Shown here: piece after piece, positions 27,262 to 36,379 of the stretch
How the letters are laid out: every line of letters starts with the position of its first letter
Position numbering within the stretch: position 1 is the first letter of the stretch
NCBI RefSeq assembly: GCF_016888005.1
Contig: NZ_JAFDVE010000008.1
Location: forward strand, 62,001 to 126,000
Length of the DNA stretch: 64,000 nucleotides
Reading direction: 5' to 3'
Origin: Phycicoccus sp. CSK15P-2
Lineage (GTDB): Bacteria > Actinomycetota > Actinomycetes > Actinomycetales > Dermatophilaceae
Made by a program: the position numbers and the translations under genes
The notes under the pieces: model-generated
What the model saw: only the letters and a program-made list of their open reading frames with translations
Database searches by the model: none
What the model was told of the DNA's origin: nothing

Positions 27262-28833
27262 TCAGCGCGACTGCTGCTTGATCCGGTTCGTCAGCTCGGT
27301 CACCTGGTTGTAGATGGCGCGGCGTTCGGCCATGAGCTGGCGGATCTTCTTCTCTGCGTGCATGACGGTCGTGTGGTCACGACCGCCGAACTGCTGGCCG
27401 ATCTTCGGCAGCGAGAGGTCGGTGAGCTCACGGCACAGGTACATCGCGATCTGCCGCGCCGTGACGAGTACGCGGGAACGGGACTGGCCCTGGAGGTCCT
27501 CGATCGTCAGCCCGAAGTACGCGGCGGTCTGGGCGATGATCGTCGCCGGCGTGACCTGGCTCGTGGAGTCGTCCGGGATGAGGTCGCGCAGCACGATCTC
27601 GGCGAGGCTCATGTCGACCGGCTGGCGGTTGAGGCTGGCGAACGCGGTGACCCGGATCAGGGCACCCTCGAGCTCGCGGATGTTCGTGGAGATCCGGGAG
27701 GCGATGAACTCGTGGACGTCCTCGGGGACGCTGAGCCGCTCCTGGATCGCCTTCTTGCGCAGGATCGCGATCCGCGTCTCGAGGTCGGGGGGCTGGACGT
27801 CGGTGAGCAGGCCCATCTCGAACCGGCTGCGCATCCGCGCCTCGAAGCCCGTGAGCAGCTTGGGCGGGACGTCGCTCGTGATGACGACCTGCTTGCCGGC
27901 GTTGTGCAGCGTGTTGAAGGTGTGGAAGAACTCCTCCTGCGTCTGCACCTTGCCCTGGAGGAACTGGATGTCGTCGATGAGCAGGACGTCGACGTCGCGG
28001 TACCGGCGCTGGAAGTTCGCGGCCTTGTCGTCGCGGATGCTGTTGATGAAGTCGTTGGTGAACTCCTCGGAGTTCACGTACCGCACCCGGACCCCACCGA
28101 ACAGCGCGCGGGCGTAGTGGCCGATCGCGTGCAGCAGATGCGTCTTGCCGAGCCCGGAGTCGCCGTAGACGAACAGCGGGTTGTACGCCTTGGCCGGCGC
28201 CTCCGCGACGGCCACCGCCGCGGCGTGTGCGAAGCGGTTGGACGCGCCGATGACGAAGGTGTCGAAGGTGTACTTCGCGTTGAGCCGGGTGACCTCGACC
28301 TGTTCGGGCTGGCTGCTGCCCGGGCGCGGCCTCCGGGCGCCGGGGACCTCGACGAGGCCGTCGAGCGAGTCCGTGGTGTCGACGCCGTTGGTGGACCGGC
28401 CGTCGGCGGACGGCAGGGGTACGACGCCGCCCACCGGGGTGTCCTGGCGGCCGACGTAGTCGCCCGGGTCGGTGTCGTCGTCGAGGTCGAGGTCGTCGAT
28501 CGCCCGTCGCCGGCTCGCGGCCCGCTCGGCGTGGCCCTCGTCGCCGCCGTCCGGCACCGTCGCAGGGGCCTCGGCCAGGGCGGGGTCGACGGTGACGGCC
28601 AGCCGGACGTCGCGGCCGATCCGCTCGCTGAGGGTCTGGGTGACGCGGTCGCGCAGCCGGGTCTCGACCTGGTCCTTGGTGAAGTCGTTGGGGACGGCGA
28701 TGAGCGCGGTGTCGTCGAGGAGGCCCACGAGCCGGGCGAGGGAGAGGAAGGCGCGCTGCTGGACCGCGATGCCGTCCTCGTCGAGGGCCTCGAGGGTGGC
28801 CTGCCACAGCTCGGCCATCATCTGGTCCGGCAA
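27262..28833 (-). CDS. dnaA: Chromosomal replication initiator DnaA
   Basis: 523 aa from TTG 28833, chosen because AGGGGAGA stands 4-5 nt upstream; ATG 28821 or 28818 are alternatives without a good ribosome site. Domain I is at residues 1-95; an acidic/disordered domain II includes [20 protein letters not shown]. The AAA+ domain III has Walker [14 protein letters not shown], Walker [13 protein letters not shown] and an arginine-finger region [16 protein letters not shown]-binding domain IV carries [20 protein letters not shown]. It binds the boxes in both flanking spacers, unwinds oriC and probably autoregulates. Confidence 0.97.
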   Translation of the reverse strand: MPDQMMAELWQATLEALDEDGIAVQQRAFLSLARLVGLLDDTALIAVPNDFTKDQVETRLRDRVTQTLSERIGRDVRLAVTVDPALAEAPATVPDGGDEGHAERAASRRRAIDDLDLDDDTDPGDYVGRQDTPVGGVVPLPSADGRSTNGVDTTDSLDGLVEVPGARRPRPGSSQPEQVEVTRLNAKYTFDTFVIGASNRFAHAAAVAVAEAPAKAYNPLFVYGDSGLGKTHLLHAIGHYARALFGGVRVRYVNSEEFTNDFINSIRDDKAANFQRRYRDVDVLLIDDIQFLQGKVQTQEEFFHTFNTLHNAGKQVVITSDVPPKLLTGFEARMRSRFEMGLLTDVQPPDLETRIAILRKKAIQERLSVPEDVHEFIASRISTNIRELEGALIRVTAFASLNRQPVDMSLAEIVLRDLIPDDSTSQVTPATIIAQTAAYFGLTIEDLQGQSRSRVLVTARQIAMYLCRELTDLSLPKIGQQFGGRDHTTVMHAEKKIRQLMAERRAIYNQVTELTNRIKQQSR

Positions 28834-29232
28834 GGTGTCTCCCCTGTTCCTCTCGGCGCTCGCCAATCACTGCGCCGCACCACAGCGGGATGCGACCTGT
28901 CCACACCGTTGTCCACAGCTTGTGGGTACGTGGACGAGAACCGCTGGGCCGGGTTCCCCAACGACGGCGACACCCCGTGTGTCGCTGCCCGCGCTGGACG
29001 ATGCTCCGTGCGATGGTAGATGGTTCGGCCGCCTCGTGGCGAAGCGACGTCCGAGTTTGGTCGCCCGGCTCGGCCTCCGGTACCGTAAGGCGGTCTGTTC
29101 GTCGGCTGTTTTCGCCTGTCCTTGACCACCGCGACCCGTGGGTGGGACCGGTCACGGGCCTCCGATGACAGCCGACCAGGCTCCCCCGACCACCGGGCCC
29201 CCTCGGGCCCGCTCAGTGCGAAAGAGACGATC
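28834..29232. promoter_or_regulatory. dnaA-rpmH divergent promoter region with DnaA boxes
   Basis: 399 bp with no gene. It contains a perfect TTGTCCACA at 28909-28917 and a one-mismatch CTGTCCACA at 28897-28905, about 65-85 bp before the dnaA start, suited to autoregulation. The right half is less GC-rich (tracts around 29075-29120) and must hold the rpmH promoter; I cannot fix its -35/-10 with confidence. Confidence 0.65.
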
Positions 29233-29370
29233 GTGAGCAAGCGGACCTTCCAGCCGAACAACCGCCGCCGCGCCAAGACGCACGGCTTCCGCCTCCGGAT
29301 GCGCACCCGCGCCGGCCGCGCCATCCTCGCCAACCGGCGTCGCAAGGGCCGCGCGCAGCTCTCCGCCTGA
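29233..29370 (+). CDS. rpmH: 50S ribosomal protein L34
   Basis: 45 aa from GTG 29233: [20 protein letters not shown], then [20 protein letters not shown]. This is a full-length L34, very basic. It is a structural component of the large ribosomal subunit. First gene of the rpmH-rnpA-yidD-yidC-jag-rsmG operon, reading away from oriC. Confidence 0.98.
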   Translation: MSKRTFQPNNRRRAKTHGFRLRMRTRAGRAILANRRRKGRAQLSA

Positions 29371-29378
29371 GGCTGCCG

Positions 29379-29744
29379 GTGCTTCCGGCGCCGAACCGTC
29401 TGCGGGAGCGGGCGGACTTCGCGTCGGTCGCCCGGGGCCGCGGAAGCTCTCGCGCCGGCTCACGCCTCCTCGTGGTCCACGCCACCCGAACCGACACGCG
29501 TGCGGACGCCCCGCCGCGGGTCGGTTTCGTCGTGTCCAAGGGGGTGGGGAACGCCGTGGTCCGCAACCGCACCAAGCGGCGCCTGCGCGCCCTGGCGGCA
29601 CCGCTGGTCCGTGAGCTCCCGGCCGGTGTCGACGTCGTCGTCCGGGCCAACCCACCGGCCGGGTCCGCCGGCTGGGATCAGCTGGCGCAGGCATTGGAAC
29701 CGTTGTGGCACAAGGCTGTTCGCCGCGCGATGGGGGCGGCATGA
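29379..29744 (+). CDS. rnpA: Ribonuclease P protein component
   Basis: 121 aa from GTG 29379, 8 bp after rpmH. It shows the RnpA core: [20 protein letters not shown], then [20 protein letters not shown] and [20 protein letters not shown], including the RNR-type basic helix. It binds RNase P RNA and helps mature tRNA 5' ends. Its stop overlaps the yidD ATG (29741-29744). Confidence 0.97.
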   Translation: MLPAPNRLRERADFASVARGRGSSRAGSRLLVVHATRTDTRADAPPRVGFVVSKGVGNAVVRNRTKRRLRALAAPLVRELPAGVDVVVRANPPAGSAGWDQLAQALEPLWHKAVRRAMGAA

Positions 29745-30061
29745 GCATCGGCCGCCTCCTCGTGACGCCGCTGGTGTGGCTCGTCAAGGGCTACCAGCGG
29801 TTCATCAGCCCACTGCGTCCGCCGACCTGCCGGTACTACCCGTCGTGCTCGGCCTACGCCGTCACGGCGCTCGAGCGCTTCGGGCCGGTGCGGGGTGGGT
29901 GGATGGCCGCGAGCCGTCTCCTCCGGTGCCACCCGTGGACCCCGGGAGGGGTCGACCACGTCCCGGACCGCGACCCCGTCACGGGGCGTCCGGTCCCCGG
30001 GACCACCGGCCCCAAGCCCTACGCCGGAACCCCAGCTCCCCGGGAGTCGTCCTCCCACTGA
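29741..30061 (+). CDS. yidD: Membrane protein insertion efficiency factor YidD
   Basis: 106 aa. Family signature: [40 protein letters not shown] and [18 protein letters not shown]. The three Cys of the family are present. YidD is a small amphipathic, membrane-associated protein that assists YidC-dependent insertion. The C-terminus is extended by a Pro/Gly-rich tail ([20 protein letters not shown]). Confidence 0.96.
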   Translation: MSIGRLLVTPLVWLVKGYQRFISPLRPPTCRYYPSCSAYAVTALERFGPVRGGWMAASRLLRCHPWTPGGVDHVPDRDPVTGRPVPGTTGPKPYAGTPAPRESSSH

Positions 30062-30121
30062 CCCCCGTCATCCCCGGGTGACACCAGCCGCCGGCCCAGC
30101 GTCGGCCCGTCGAAGGACATC

Positions 30122-31111
30122 ATGGTCGACCTGTTCAACAGCATCATGGCCCCGATCGAGTGGCTCGTGGCCACGATCATGTTCGGCTTCCACACGGTCT
30201 TCACCTCGATCGGGCTGCCCTCGGCGGCCGGGGTCACCTGGGCGCTGTCGATCGTCGGTCTCGTCATCGTCATGCGGGCGGCGATGATCCCGCTGTTCGT
30301 CAAGCAGATCAACGCCCAGCGCAAGCTGCAGCTCATCCAGCCCGAGATCCAGAAGATCCAGAAGAAGTACAAGGGCAAGACCGACCCTGAGTCCCGCCAG
30401 GCGATGACCCAGGAGACGATGGACCTCTACAAGAAGGAGGGCACGAACCCGTTCAGCTCGTGTCTTCCGATCCTCGTCCAGTCCCCGTTCTTCTTCGGTC
30501 TCTTCCGGGTGCTCAACGGTCTCGACGAGATCGCCCGCGGTGAGCGGGAGGGCATCGGCCCGATCACCCGCGGCGTCGCGTCCGAGGCGGAGCGGGCGCA
30601 GCTCTTCGGAGCGCAGCTGTCCGACACGTTCCTCGGCGCGGACGGCCTCGCCACCCAGATCGTCACCGTCATCCTCATCATCCTCATGTCGGCGACGACG
30701 TTCCTCACGCAGCGACAGCTGATGACGAAGAACATGCCGCAGTCCGCCCTGGACAGCCCCTTCGCGAAGCAGCAGAAGATGCTGCTCTACATCTTCCCGG
30801 TCATCTTCGCCGTGTCCGGTGTCAACTTCCCGATCGGTGTCCTCATCTACTGGTTCACGACGAACGTGTGGTCGATGACCCAGCAGTTCTACGTGATCCG
30901 CCGGATGCCTGCGCCCGGTTCCGCGGCCGAGCGCGCGTACCACGACCGCCTGCGCAAGAAGGGCAAGCCGGTCCCCGGTGCCCCGTCGCCCGAGGAGCAG
31001 GAGGCGGCCGATGCCGCCGCGAAGCCGGCCGGCCAGCGAAACCAGCCCAAGTCGAAGAAGCGGGCCAAAGGCAGCGGCGGCAAGCCGCGCAAGAACGGCC
31101 CCACGCAGTAG
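30122..31111 (+). CDS. yidC: Membrane protein insertase YidC
   Basis: 329 aa. Five hydrophobic helices as in Gram-positive YidC/Oxa1, with the substrate-groove Arg in VGLVIVMRAAMIPLFVKQIN. The cytoplasmic coiled coil is QPEIQKIQKKYKGKTDPESR, and FPVIFAVSGVNFPIGVLIYW is near the end. A Lys-rich C-terminal tail (QPKSKKRAKGSGGKPRKNGP) would contact ribosomes. There is no lipoprotein Cys at the start; an N-in signal-anchor helix replaces it. It inserts membrane proteins alone or with SecYEG. Confidence 0.97.
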   Translation: MVDLFNSIMAPIEWLVATIMFGFHTVFTSIGLPSAAGVTWALSIVGLVIVMRAAMIPLFVKQINAQRKLQLIQPEIQKIQKKYKGKTDPESRQAMTQETMDLYKKEGTNPFSSCLPILVQSPFFFGLFRVLNGLDEIARGEREGIGPITRGVASEAERAQLFGAQLSDTFLGADGLATQIVTVILIILMSATTFLTQRQLMTKNMPQSALDSPFAKQQKMLLYIFPVIFAVSGVNFPIGVLIYWFTTNVWSMTQQFYVIRRMPAPGSAAERAYHDRLRKKGKPVPGAPSPEEQEAADAAAKPAGQRNQPKSKKRAKGSGGKPRKNGPTQ

Positions 31112-31194
31112 CCCGGTCCGCGGCGGCCGTCCCACGTGGCGCGTCGCGAAGTGACGGACCCCCTGAGCCCATTCCCCCTGATCCGGAGGACCTC

Positions 31195-32190
31195 ATGAGC
31201 GAGCACGACACCGACCACGCCGGCGTGGAGCCGGACGACACCGTCACCGACGAGTCGGGTGCGCCCGACACGGCACTGCCGGAGGAGGTGTCGGCTCCGG
31301 AGCGGATGGCCGCCGAGTCGACGACCGCCGAGGCCGAGGCGCCTGCCGACGAGGTGAGTCCCACTGTGGAGGCCGGGGCCGAGGAGGACGGTGCGGACGG
31401 CGGGACGCCCGAAGGGGGCGCCACCGCGCACGAGAACGGGGCCACCGTCGCGGCCGGGGCGGAGACGGCCGCTGCGGTGACGCCCGGCGAGCCCGCCGAG
31501 ACCGGCACCCCGGGCGGCAACGCGGAGGCTGCGGCCGTCATGTCCGCCGGTGTGGTCGCGGAAGGTGCGTCCGACGAGACGGGCGATGAGCCACGAGTCG
31601 GCGACGACTCCGCGGGGGTTGACTCGTCGGGTGAGGAGTCGTCGGGCGACGACTCGGCAGATGATGAAGCGGGGAGTGAGGAGGAGGCGTCGGCCGGCGG
31701 TTCCTCGGGGGGCCGGTCGCGCCGCAGCGACCTCGAACGCGAGGGCGAGGTCGCGGCCGACTTCATCGAGACCCTCCTCGACATCTGCGACCTGGATGGC
31801 GACCTCGACGTCGACGTCGACGGTGACCGCGCGGCGGTCGCGCTCGTCGACAGCGACGAGGGGCGCGTGCCTCGTCGGCTCGTGGGTCAGGACGCCCAGG
31901 TGCTCGATGCGCTCCAGGAGCTCACCCGTCTGGCGGTGCAGTCCGAGACCGGGGAGCGCAGCCGCCTCATGCTGGACATCGCCGGTCACCGTGCGGCTCG
32001 CCGCGCCGAGCTCGTCCGGATCGCTCAGGAGGCGATCAGCGAGGTGAAGGAGAACGGGTCGCCCGCCTCGCTGTCGCCCATGTCCGCGTTCGAGCGCAAG
32101 GTCGTGCACGACGAGGTCCTGGCGGCCGGCCTGTCCTCCGAGTCCGAGGGGTCCGAGCCGCGACGGTACGTCGTGATCAGCCCTGCGTGA
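31195..32190 (+). CDS. jag: Jag/KhpB RNA-binding protein (KH-R3H) with a long acidic N-terminus
   Basis: 331 aa from ATG 31195, with CGGAGGA 5-6 nt upstream. Residues ~180-331 hold the KH-like and R3H domains (FIETLLDICDLDGDLDVDVD, RRLVGQDAQVLDALQELTRL, MSAFERKVVHDEVLAAGLSS). Residues 1-175 are extremely Glu/Asp/Ala/Gly/Ser-rich with no fold. Actinobacterial Jag proteins are usually about 160-200 aa, so the extension nearly doubles it. KhpB binds RNA and links to cell-wall elongation in other bacteria. It sits between yidC and rsmG as expected. Confidence 0.93.
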   Translation: MSEHDTDHAGVEPDDTVTDESGAPDTALPEEVSAPERMAAESTTAEAEAPADEVSPTVEAGAEEDGADGGTPEGGATAHENGATVAAGAETAAAVTPGEPAETGTPGGNAEAAAVMSAGVVAEGASDETGDEPRVGDDSAGVDSSGEESSGDDSADDEAGSEEEASAGGSSGGRSRRSDLEREGEVAADFIETLLDICDLDGDLDVDVDGDRAAVALVDSDEGRVPRRLVGQDAQVLDALQELTRLAVQSETGERSRLMLDIAGHRAARRAELVRIAQEAISEVKENGSPASLSPMSAFERKVVHDEVLAAGLSSESEGSEPRRYVVISPA

Positions 32191-32195
32191 GGGTG

Positions 32196-32211
32196 CGTTT
32201 CACGTGAAACA
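32196..32211. other. parS site 1, overlapping the rsmG start
   Basis: GTTTCACGTGAAAC at 32197-32210, a perfect 14-bp core of the ParB centromere site. The GTG inside it (32204) is the apparent rsmG start codon. Confidence 0.93.
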
Positions 32212-32956
32212 CGAGCACGACCGTCCGGGTCCGCCAGCCCCACCGGCCGCACCTTCGGGTGCGGCCGTGGTGTTCGGTGACCGTCTGCCGGCCGCGGAGC
32301 GCTTCGTGGCCATCCTTGCCGACACCGGCGTGAGCCACGGACTGATCGGCCCTCGGGAGGTTCCGCGCCTCTGGGAACGACACGTGCTCAACTGCGGGGT
32401 GCTCGAGGACGCGTTCCCCGACGGAGCACGTCTCGTCGACGTCGGTTCCGGTGCGGGTCTCCCGGGTGTGGCGCTGGCACTGGCTCGTCCTGACCTGACC
32501 GTCACGCTCGTCGAGCCGATGCTGCGCCGGACGGCTTGGCTCTCGACCGTCGTCGAGGAGCTGGGCCTCGACGAACAGGTGACCGTGCGGCGGTCCCGAG
32601 CCGAGCAGGTCCACGGTGAGCTGATCGCGCCGTTCGTCACGGCGCGTGCTGTGGCCCGCCTCGACACCCTCGCTGGGTGGTGCGTGCCCTTGCTCGAGCC
32701 GGGTGGCGTTCTCGTCGCGATGAAGGGACGCAGCGCCCATGAGGAGCTCGCCGACTGCCGGCGGGTGCTCGGGAAGCTCGGCGTGGTCGAGGCGACGGTG
32801 AGCCTGCACGGCGACGAGGTCCTCGAGGAGCCGGTGCTCAGCGTCGACCTGCGGGTCGGGGAGCCCGGCGCGGTGGGGGTCGACCGGGCCGGTCGTGATC
32901 GCTCGCGGCGGCGAGGTCGGGGTGGTTCTGGAGGGTCTGCGCGAGTGTCCCGGTGA
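32204..32956 (+). CDS. rsmG: 16S rRNA (guanine-N7) methyltransferase RsmG
   Basis: 250 aa from GTG 32204; GAGGG lies ~10 nt upstream. The SAM-binding motif is RLVDVGSGAGLPGVALALA, followed by VTLVEPMLRRTAWLSTVVEE and VTARAVARLDTLAGWCVPLL. It methylates N7 of the helix-18 guanosine of 16S rRNA (G527 in E. coli). The first ~22 residues (HEHDRPGPPAPPAAPSGAA) are non-conserved, so GTG 32267 (in VVFGDRLPAAERF) is possible. The last ~25 residues are Arg/Gly-rich and unlike the family. Confidence 0.95.
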   Translation: MKHEHDRPGPPAPPAAPSGAAVVFGDRLPAAERFVAILADTGVSHGLIGPREVPRLWERHVLNCGVLEDAFPDGARLVDVGSGAGLPGVALALARPDLTVTLVEPMLRRTAWLSTVVEELGLDEQVTVRRSRAEQVHGELIAPFVTARAVARLDTLAGWCVPLLEPGGVLVAMKGRSAHEELADCRRVLGKLGVVEATVSLHGDEVLEEPVLSVDLRVGEPGAVGVDRAGRDRSRRRGRGGSGGSARVSR

Positions 32957-33216
32957 GAGGCCTCCGAACGCCTGACAGCACGGTCGAGTCCGGGGCGGTG
33001 TGCCGAACGGGCGGGGCGCTGTCGTGATGGATGGGGTCCGTCGGGACGCCTCGCCGTGATGAACGGTCACCCGCGACGTCCGGGCGTCCAGCACTGCGTC
33101 GCCTCGTCGGGGTGGAGTGGCGTCGAGTCGAGACGTCGGATCGGGCGACGAGGTGCCCGGCTCGCTGCCGTGGCCCGGTGTGCACCGGGCCGCTGGGGTG
33201 GGCGCGAACTGAGGGG

Positions 33217-33232
33217 CGTTTCACGTGAAACG
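33217..33232. other. parS site 2
   Basis: Perfect GTTTCACGTGAAAC core at 33218-33231, in the rsmG-parA gap. Confidence 0.93.
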
Positions 33233-33300
33233 GGAGCCTTTGCCGGGTGTCTGCGGAAGCCTCCGTGATCGCTCCCTTCCGGGTGGTCCCCGAGGTTGAG

Positions 33301-33316
33301 CGTTTCACGTGAAACG
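33301..33316. other. parS site 3
   Basis: Perfect GTTTCACGTGAAAC core at 33302-33315, 84 bp from site 2 (eight helical turns). Confidence 0.93.
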
Positions 33317-33966
33317 CGTCGTCTCGTCCGGGCTCGTGTCGGGCAGGTGTCACGAGGATGCCGGTCGGGAGCGTCCGTCACGACGTGGTCTCACTGTGTC
33401 CAGCTCGGCCTGACCGAGCCGAGACGGTGCCGCCGGTCGCTGCGCCGGCCTGGCGTCCTCGAGTGAGCCGTTCCTCTCCGGAGGGCGTGCTGCGCGTGGC
33501 CGCCGGTCGCGTCCTCGGCCGGGAGCTCACAGGGGTCGGGGCGAGGACGGTCAGGAGCCGACCCCGGACGTGATGACACGCTCGTCGGCTGCGGCGTTCG
33601 CGGGTTCCGACGTACCAGCTGCGGGTGTCGTGCTCGAGCCCTTCGCGGGCAGGAGCGTGGCGGTCTCGACGAGGTCCCGGATGGCCGGCTCGGTCGTCGC
33701 GGGTGGTCGCGTCGGCGACGTGCTCGGTCGGTTCGGTGCCAGGTGGACAGGTCCGGACGCACCGTCTCACTCGTGTGCGGAGGTGGACGAACCAGCGCCG
33801 GGCTGCGGACCGTCGGGTCGCACGGGGGTACATCGGCCGGGGGACCGGCGTCGGCCGGCCGATGAGACCCGCGGGACCACCCCGGGCGGACGAGGCCGAC
33901 GGACACGAGACCCACGCGATGTCACCGGTCACTCGGGGCCCGGAACGCGGGGTCTCCCTCCTACCC

Positions 33967-34000
33967 CCTCGGGCACGCCTGTCGGCGTGCGTGCCCGAGG
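33967..34000. terminator. Hairpin in the rsmG-parA gap
   Basis: CCTCGGGCACGC (33967-33978) pairs perfectly with 33989-34000 around a 10-nt loop; an alternative inner pairing is GCACGCC/GGCGTGC. It could end the rpmH-rsmG operon, but it is ~1 kb past rsmG. Confidence 0.4.
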
Positions 34001-34929
34001 CCGGAGGGTTCGCTGCGGACTGCACGTGCAGGGCTGTCGGCGTGCGAGCAGGAGGAGGAGCTCATCCGGACCCTCCTTCTCGGGGCCGCCGGCTCCCGGG
34101 CGGAAGGCCCGCTGTGGGACCCCCGCCGGAGGAGGGCCGTTGGTCGAGCGATGCGTGGACGGGTGCGAGGTCGACCGCGGGCCGAGGGTCGCCGCCGGGG
34201 GACCGTGGCCGAGACGAGCAGTGACCCTCGGCCATGGGGCCTCTGCGCGACATGTTCGGGTAGGTCGGTGTCCCCCCGAAGGCTCCCTCGGCATGGGTCC
34301 TCTACCGGGAGCGTCGAAGGGTGTCGTGTGGGGGGACCGGGTGGATGCGTCGCCCGACCGGGCCGAGCCGGCGCCTGAAGCTCGTCGGCCGGTCGGGGTC
34401 GCCCGTGCTCGACGCGGGGTGCTCGGCGAGGGGCTCGACGTCGCATGAGCCCGGCGGACCGCCGGAACATCTGCGGCGCCGAAGGATCCGTGCCGTTGCC
34501 GGCCCGAGGGCATGAGCCGAGACAGCACGGCACGGGGAGGCCCAGCGAGCGCTGTCCAGGCGGTGGGTAACCGGTCGGCCGTCGAGGCGTCGACATCGCA
34601 CCCCAGGCGGGCGGGGGAGTGGACGCCGGGGAGCGAGCCGAGAACCACGCCGCCGTGTCCCAGGGTGGGGCCGGTGCGGCCGACCTGCGGTGGACGCGCA
34701 GGCAGCCCGCGTCGACGAAACGATCTGAGCGTCGTTGACACTGAGGCGGGCGCGTCACCGTGAGTACAGGACGGGAGGGGCCGCGCACGCGTGGATGTCG
34801 ATCAGCAGCCGTGACCCAGGCGCCCCGATCGTCAAGGGTGCCGCGGTGCCGCGCGGGTGGCCACCCCGGTGTCGGGGCAGCTGGGTCCGGGCGTTCACCA
34901 CCTGTTCGGAAGGCGTGCACCGTGAAGGG

Positions 34930-35084
34930 TTGTCCACAGGTTGTCCACCGGGGTCGTGGACATCGAAACCACGACCCTGCCTACGTCGTTTGCCCACGTC
35001 GGCCGCGCCAGGAGACAGGTTTCACGTGAAACAGGCTCGGCGGAGGAGCCCGTCGTCCCCTGGACTACCCCCATGTTGTCCACA
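34930..35084. promoter_or_regulatory. DnaA boxes and hairpin upstream of parA
   Basis: Perfect TTGTCCACA boxes lie at 34930-34938 and 35076-35084, with a one-mismatch box at 34941-34949. A 9-bp-arm hairpin, GGGTCGTGG (34951-34959) with CCACGACCC (34969-34977), follows. parS site 4 lies between the two perfect boxes. The region is the only plausible parA promoter zone. Confidence 0.6.
35018..35033. other. parS site 4
   Basis: Perfect GTTTCACGTGAAAC core at 35019-35032, between the two DnaA boxes upstream of parA. Confidence 0.93.
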
Positions 35085-35151
35085 GGGTGTCCACGGCTGC
35101 TTTGGCGTGTCGCCCGGCGGTGATGTTGGATGGCCTGGTTGTCGTGAGGAG

Positions 35152-35164
35152 GTTTCACGTGGAC
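35152..35164. other. Degenerate parS overlapping the parA start codon
   Basis: GTTTCACGTG followed by GAC instead of AAAC: one full arm plus a broken second arm. Its internal GTG (35159) is the parA start. The same arrangement, with a perfect site, occurs at rsmG. Confidence 0.5.
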
Positions 35165-36379
35165 GACACCCACACCGAGTCGGTCGTGGCACGCGGGCTC
35201 GGCTTCCCACGAGCTGATGGCGTGACCAGTCCCGGACTCGGATGGCCCATGCTCGAGAGCATGAGCGCCACGCTCACGCCGTCGGTCGCAGCCGTTTCAC
35301 GTGAAACGCTCGATGACGAGGCTCCTCCCATCGTCGACGGACCGAGCCCTGACCTTGGCACCGTCGGCCATGTTTCACGTGAAACCAACGGCGCGGCATC
35401 GAGCGCTGGTCCGACGACTTCGAACCGCACCACCGATGACTCCGAGGAGCGAGCCGCCATCGCTGCATCCATCCCAGGCGCCGACGCCCACACCCCTCTC
35501 GCCCAGGCGGTCGCCGAAGACGCTCGCAAACGGATCACGCTGAGTGGTCGGTCCGTGCCTCGTCCCGCCCGGACCCGTGTGCTCACGGTCGCCAACCAGA
35601 AGGGTGGCGTCGGTAAGACCACGACGACCGTCAACGTGGCCGGCGCCCTCGCTCAAGCCGGCTCGACCGTGCTCGTCGTCGACCTCGACCCCCAGGGCAA
35701 CGCGAGCACGGCCCTCGGCATCGACCACCACTCGGAGGTGCCCAGCGTCTACGACGTCCTCGTCGACGGCGTGGAGATCGAGGACGTCGTCCAGCCGTGC
35801 CCCGACATCCCCAACCTCGTCTGCGCGCCCGCGACGATCGACCTCGCGGGTGCGGAGATCGAGCTCGTCTCCCTGGTCGCCCGCGAGACCCGACTGCAGA
35901 AGGCGATCGCCGGATACGTCGAGCGACGCACGGCGGCGGGGGAGCGACTCGACTACGTCCTCGTGGACTGCCCACCGAGCCTGGGGCTGCTCACGGTCAA
36001 CGCGTTCGTGGCGGCCAGCGAGGTCTTCATCCCGATCCAGTGCGAGTACTACGCCCTGGAGGGTCTGTCCCAGCTGCTCAAGAACATCGAGCTGATCCGC
36101 AGCCACCTCAACCCGGCGCTGCACGTCTCGACCATCCTCCTGACGATGCACGACGCTCGGACCCGCCTGTCCGCCCAGGTCGCGGACGAGGTGCGCAGCC
36201 ACTTCGGACGCGAGACGCTGCGCGCGACGGTACCGCGCAGCGTCCGGATCTCCGAGGCGCCGAGCCACGGCCAGACCGTCATGACCTACGACCCCAACAG
36301 CAGCGGGGCACTCTGCTACCTCGAGGCGGCCGTCGAGCTGGCCGAGCGGGGAGCCCCGGAGACGGAGGACAACCGATGA
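35159..36379 (+). CDS. parA: Chromosome partitioning ATPase ParA (Soj)
   Basis: 406 aa from GTG 35159, with a strong GAGGAGG (35146-35152) six nt upstream. The deviant Walker A is VANQKGGVGKTTTTVNVAGA, Walker A' is VVDLDPQGNASTALGI and Walker B is YVLVDCPPSLGLLTVNAF. The first ~140 residues are a non-conserved, disordered extension; perfect parS sites 5 and 6 lie inside it in frame, each read as VSRET. ParA forms an ATP-dependent gradient on the nucleoid that pulls ParB-parS complexes. Its stop overlaps the parB ATG. Confidence 0.97.
   Translation: MDDTHTESVVARGLGFPRADGVTSPGLGWPMLESMSATLTPSVAAVSRETLDDEAPPIVDGPSPDLGTVGHVSRETNGAASSAGPTTSNRTTDDSEERAAIAASIPGADAHTPLAQAVAEDARKRITLSGRSVPRPARTRVLTVANQKGGVGKTTTTVNVAGALAQAGSTVLVVDLDPQGNASTALGIDHHSEVPSVYDVLVDGVEIEDVVQPCPDIPNLVCAPATIDLAGAEIELVSLVARETRLQKAIAGYVERRTAAGERLDYVLVDCPPSLGLLTVNAFVAASEVFIPIQCEYYALEGLSQLLKNIELIRSHLNPALHVSTILLTMHDARTRLSAQVADEVRSHFGRETLRATVPRSVRISEAPSHGQTVMTYDPNSSGALCYLEAAVELAERGAPETEDNR
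35293..35308. other. parS site 5 (inside parA)
   Basis: Perfect GTTTCACGTGAAAC core at 35294-35307, translated as part of the parA N-terminal extension. Confidence 0.93.
35371..35386. other. parS site 6 (inside parA)
   Basis: Perfect GTTTCACGTGAAAC core at 35372-35385 with a preceding T; 78 bp from site 5. Confidence 0.93.

Larger units (their letters stand above)
32957..35158. other. 2.2-kb gene-free centromere-proximal gap between rsmG and parA
   Basis: No convincing gene can be read here. All long frames are Arg/Pro/Ser/Gly-rich with no recognisable fold and exist on every frame because stops are rare in this GC-rich DNA. It contains three perfect parS sites (33217-33232, 33301-33316, 35018-35033), a 12-bp-stem hairpin at 33967-34000, two perfect DnaA boxes and the parA ribosome site at its right end. 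In related genomes rsmG and parA are usually much closer. Confidence 0.7.

Noticed and set aside
33570-34920. Several 200-320-codon frames on both strands between rsmG and parA
   Set aside because: All are Arg/Pro/Ser/Gly-rich and mutually overlapping, with no ribosome sites or motifs; treated as non-coding.
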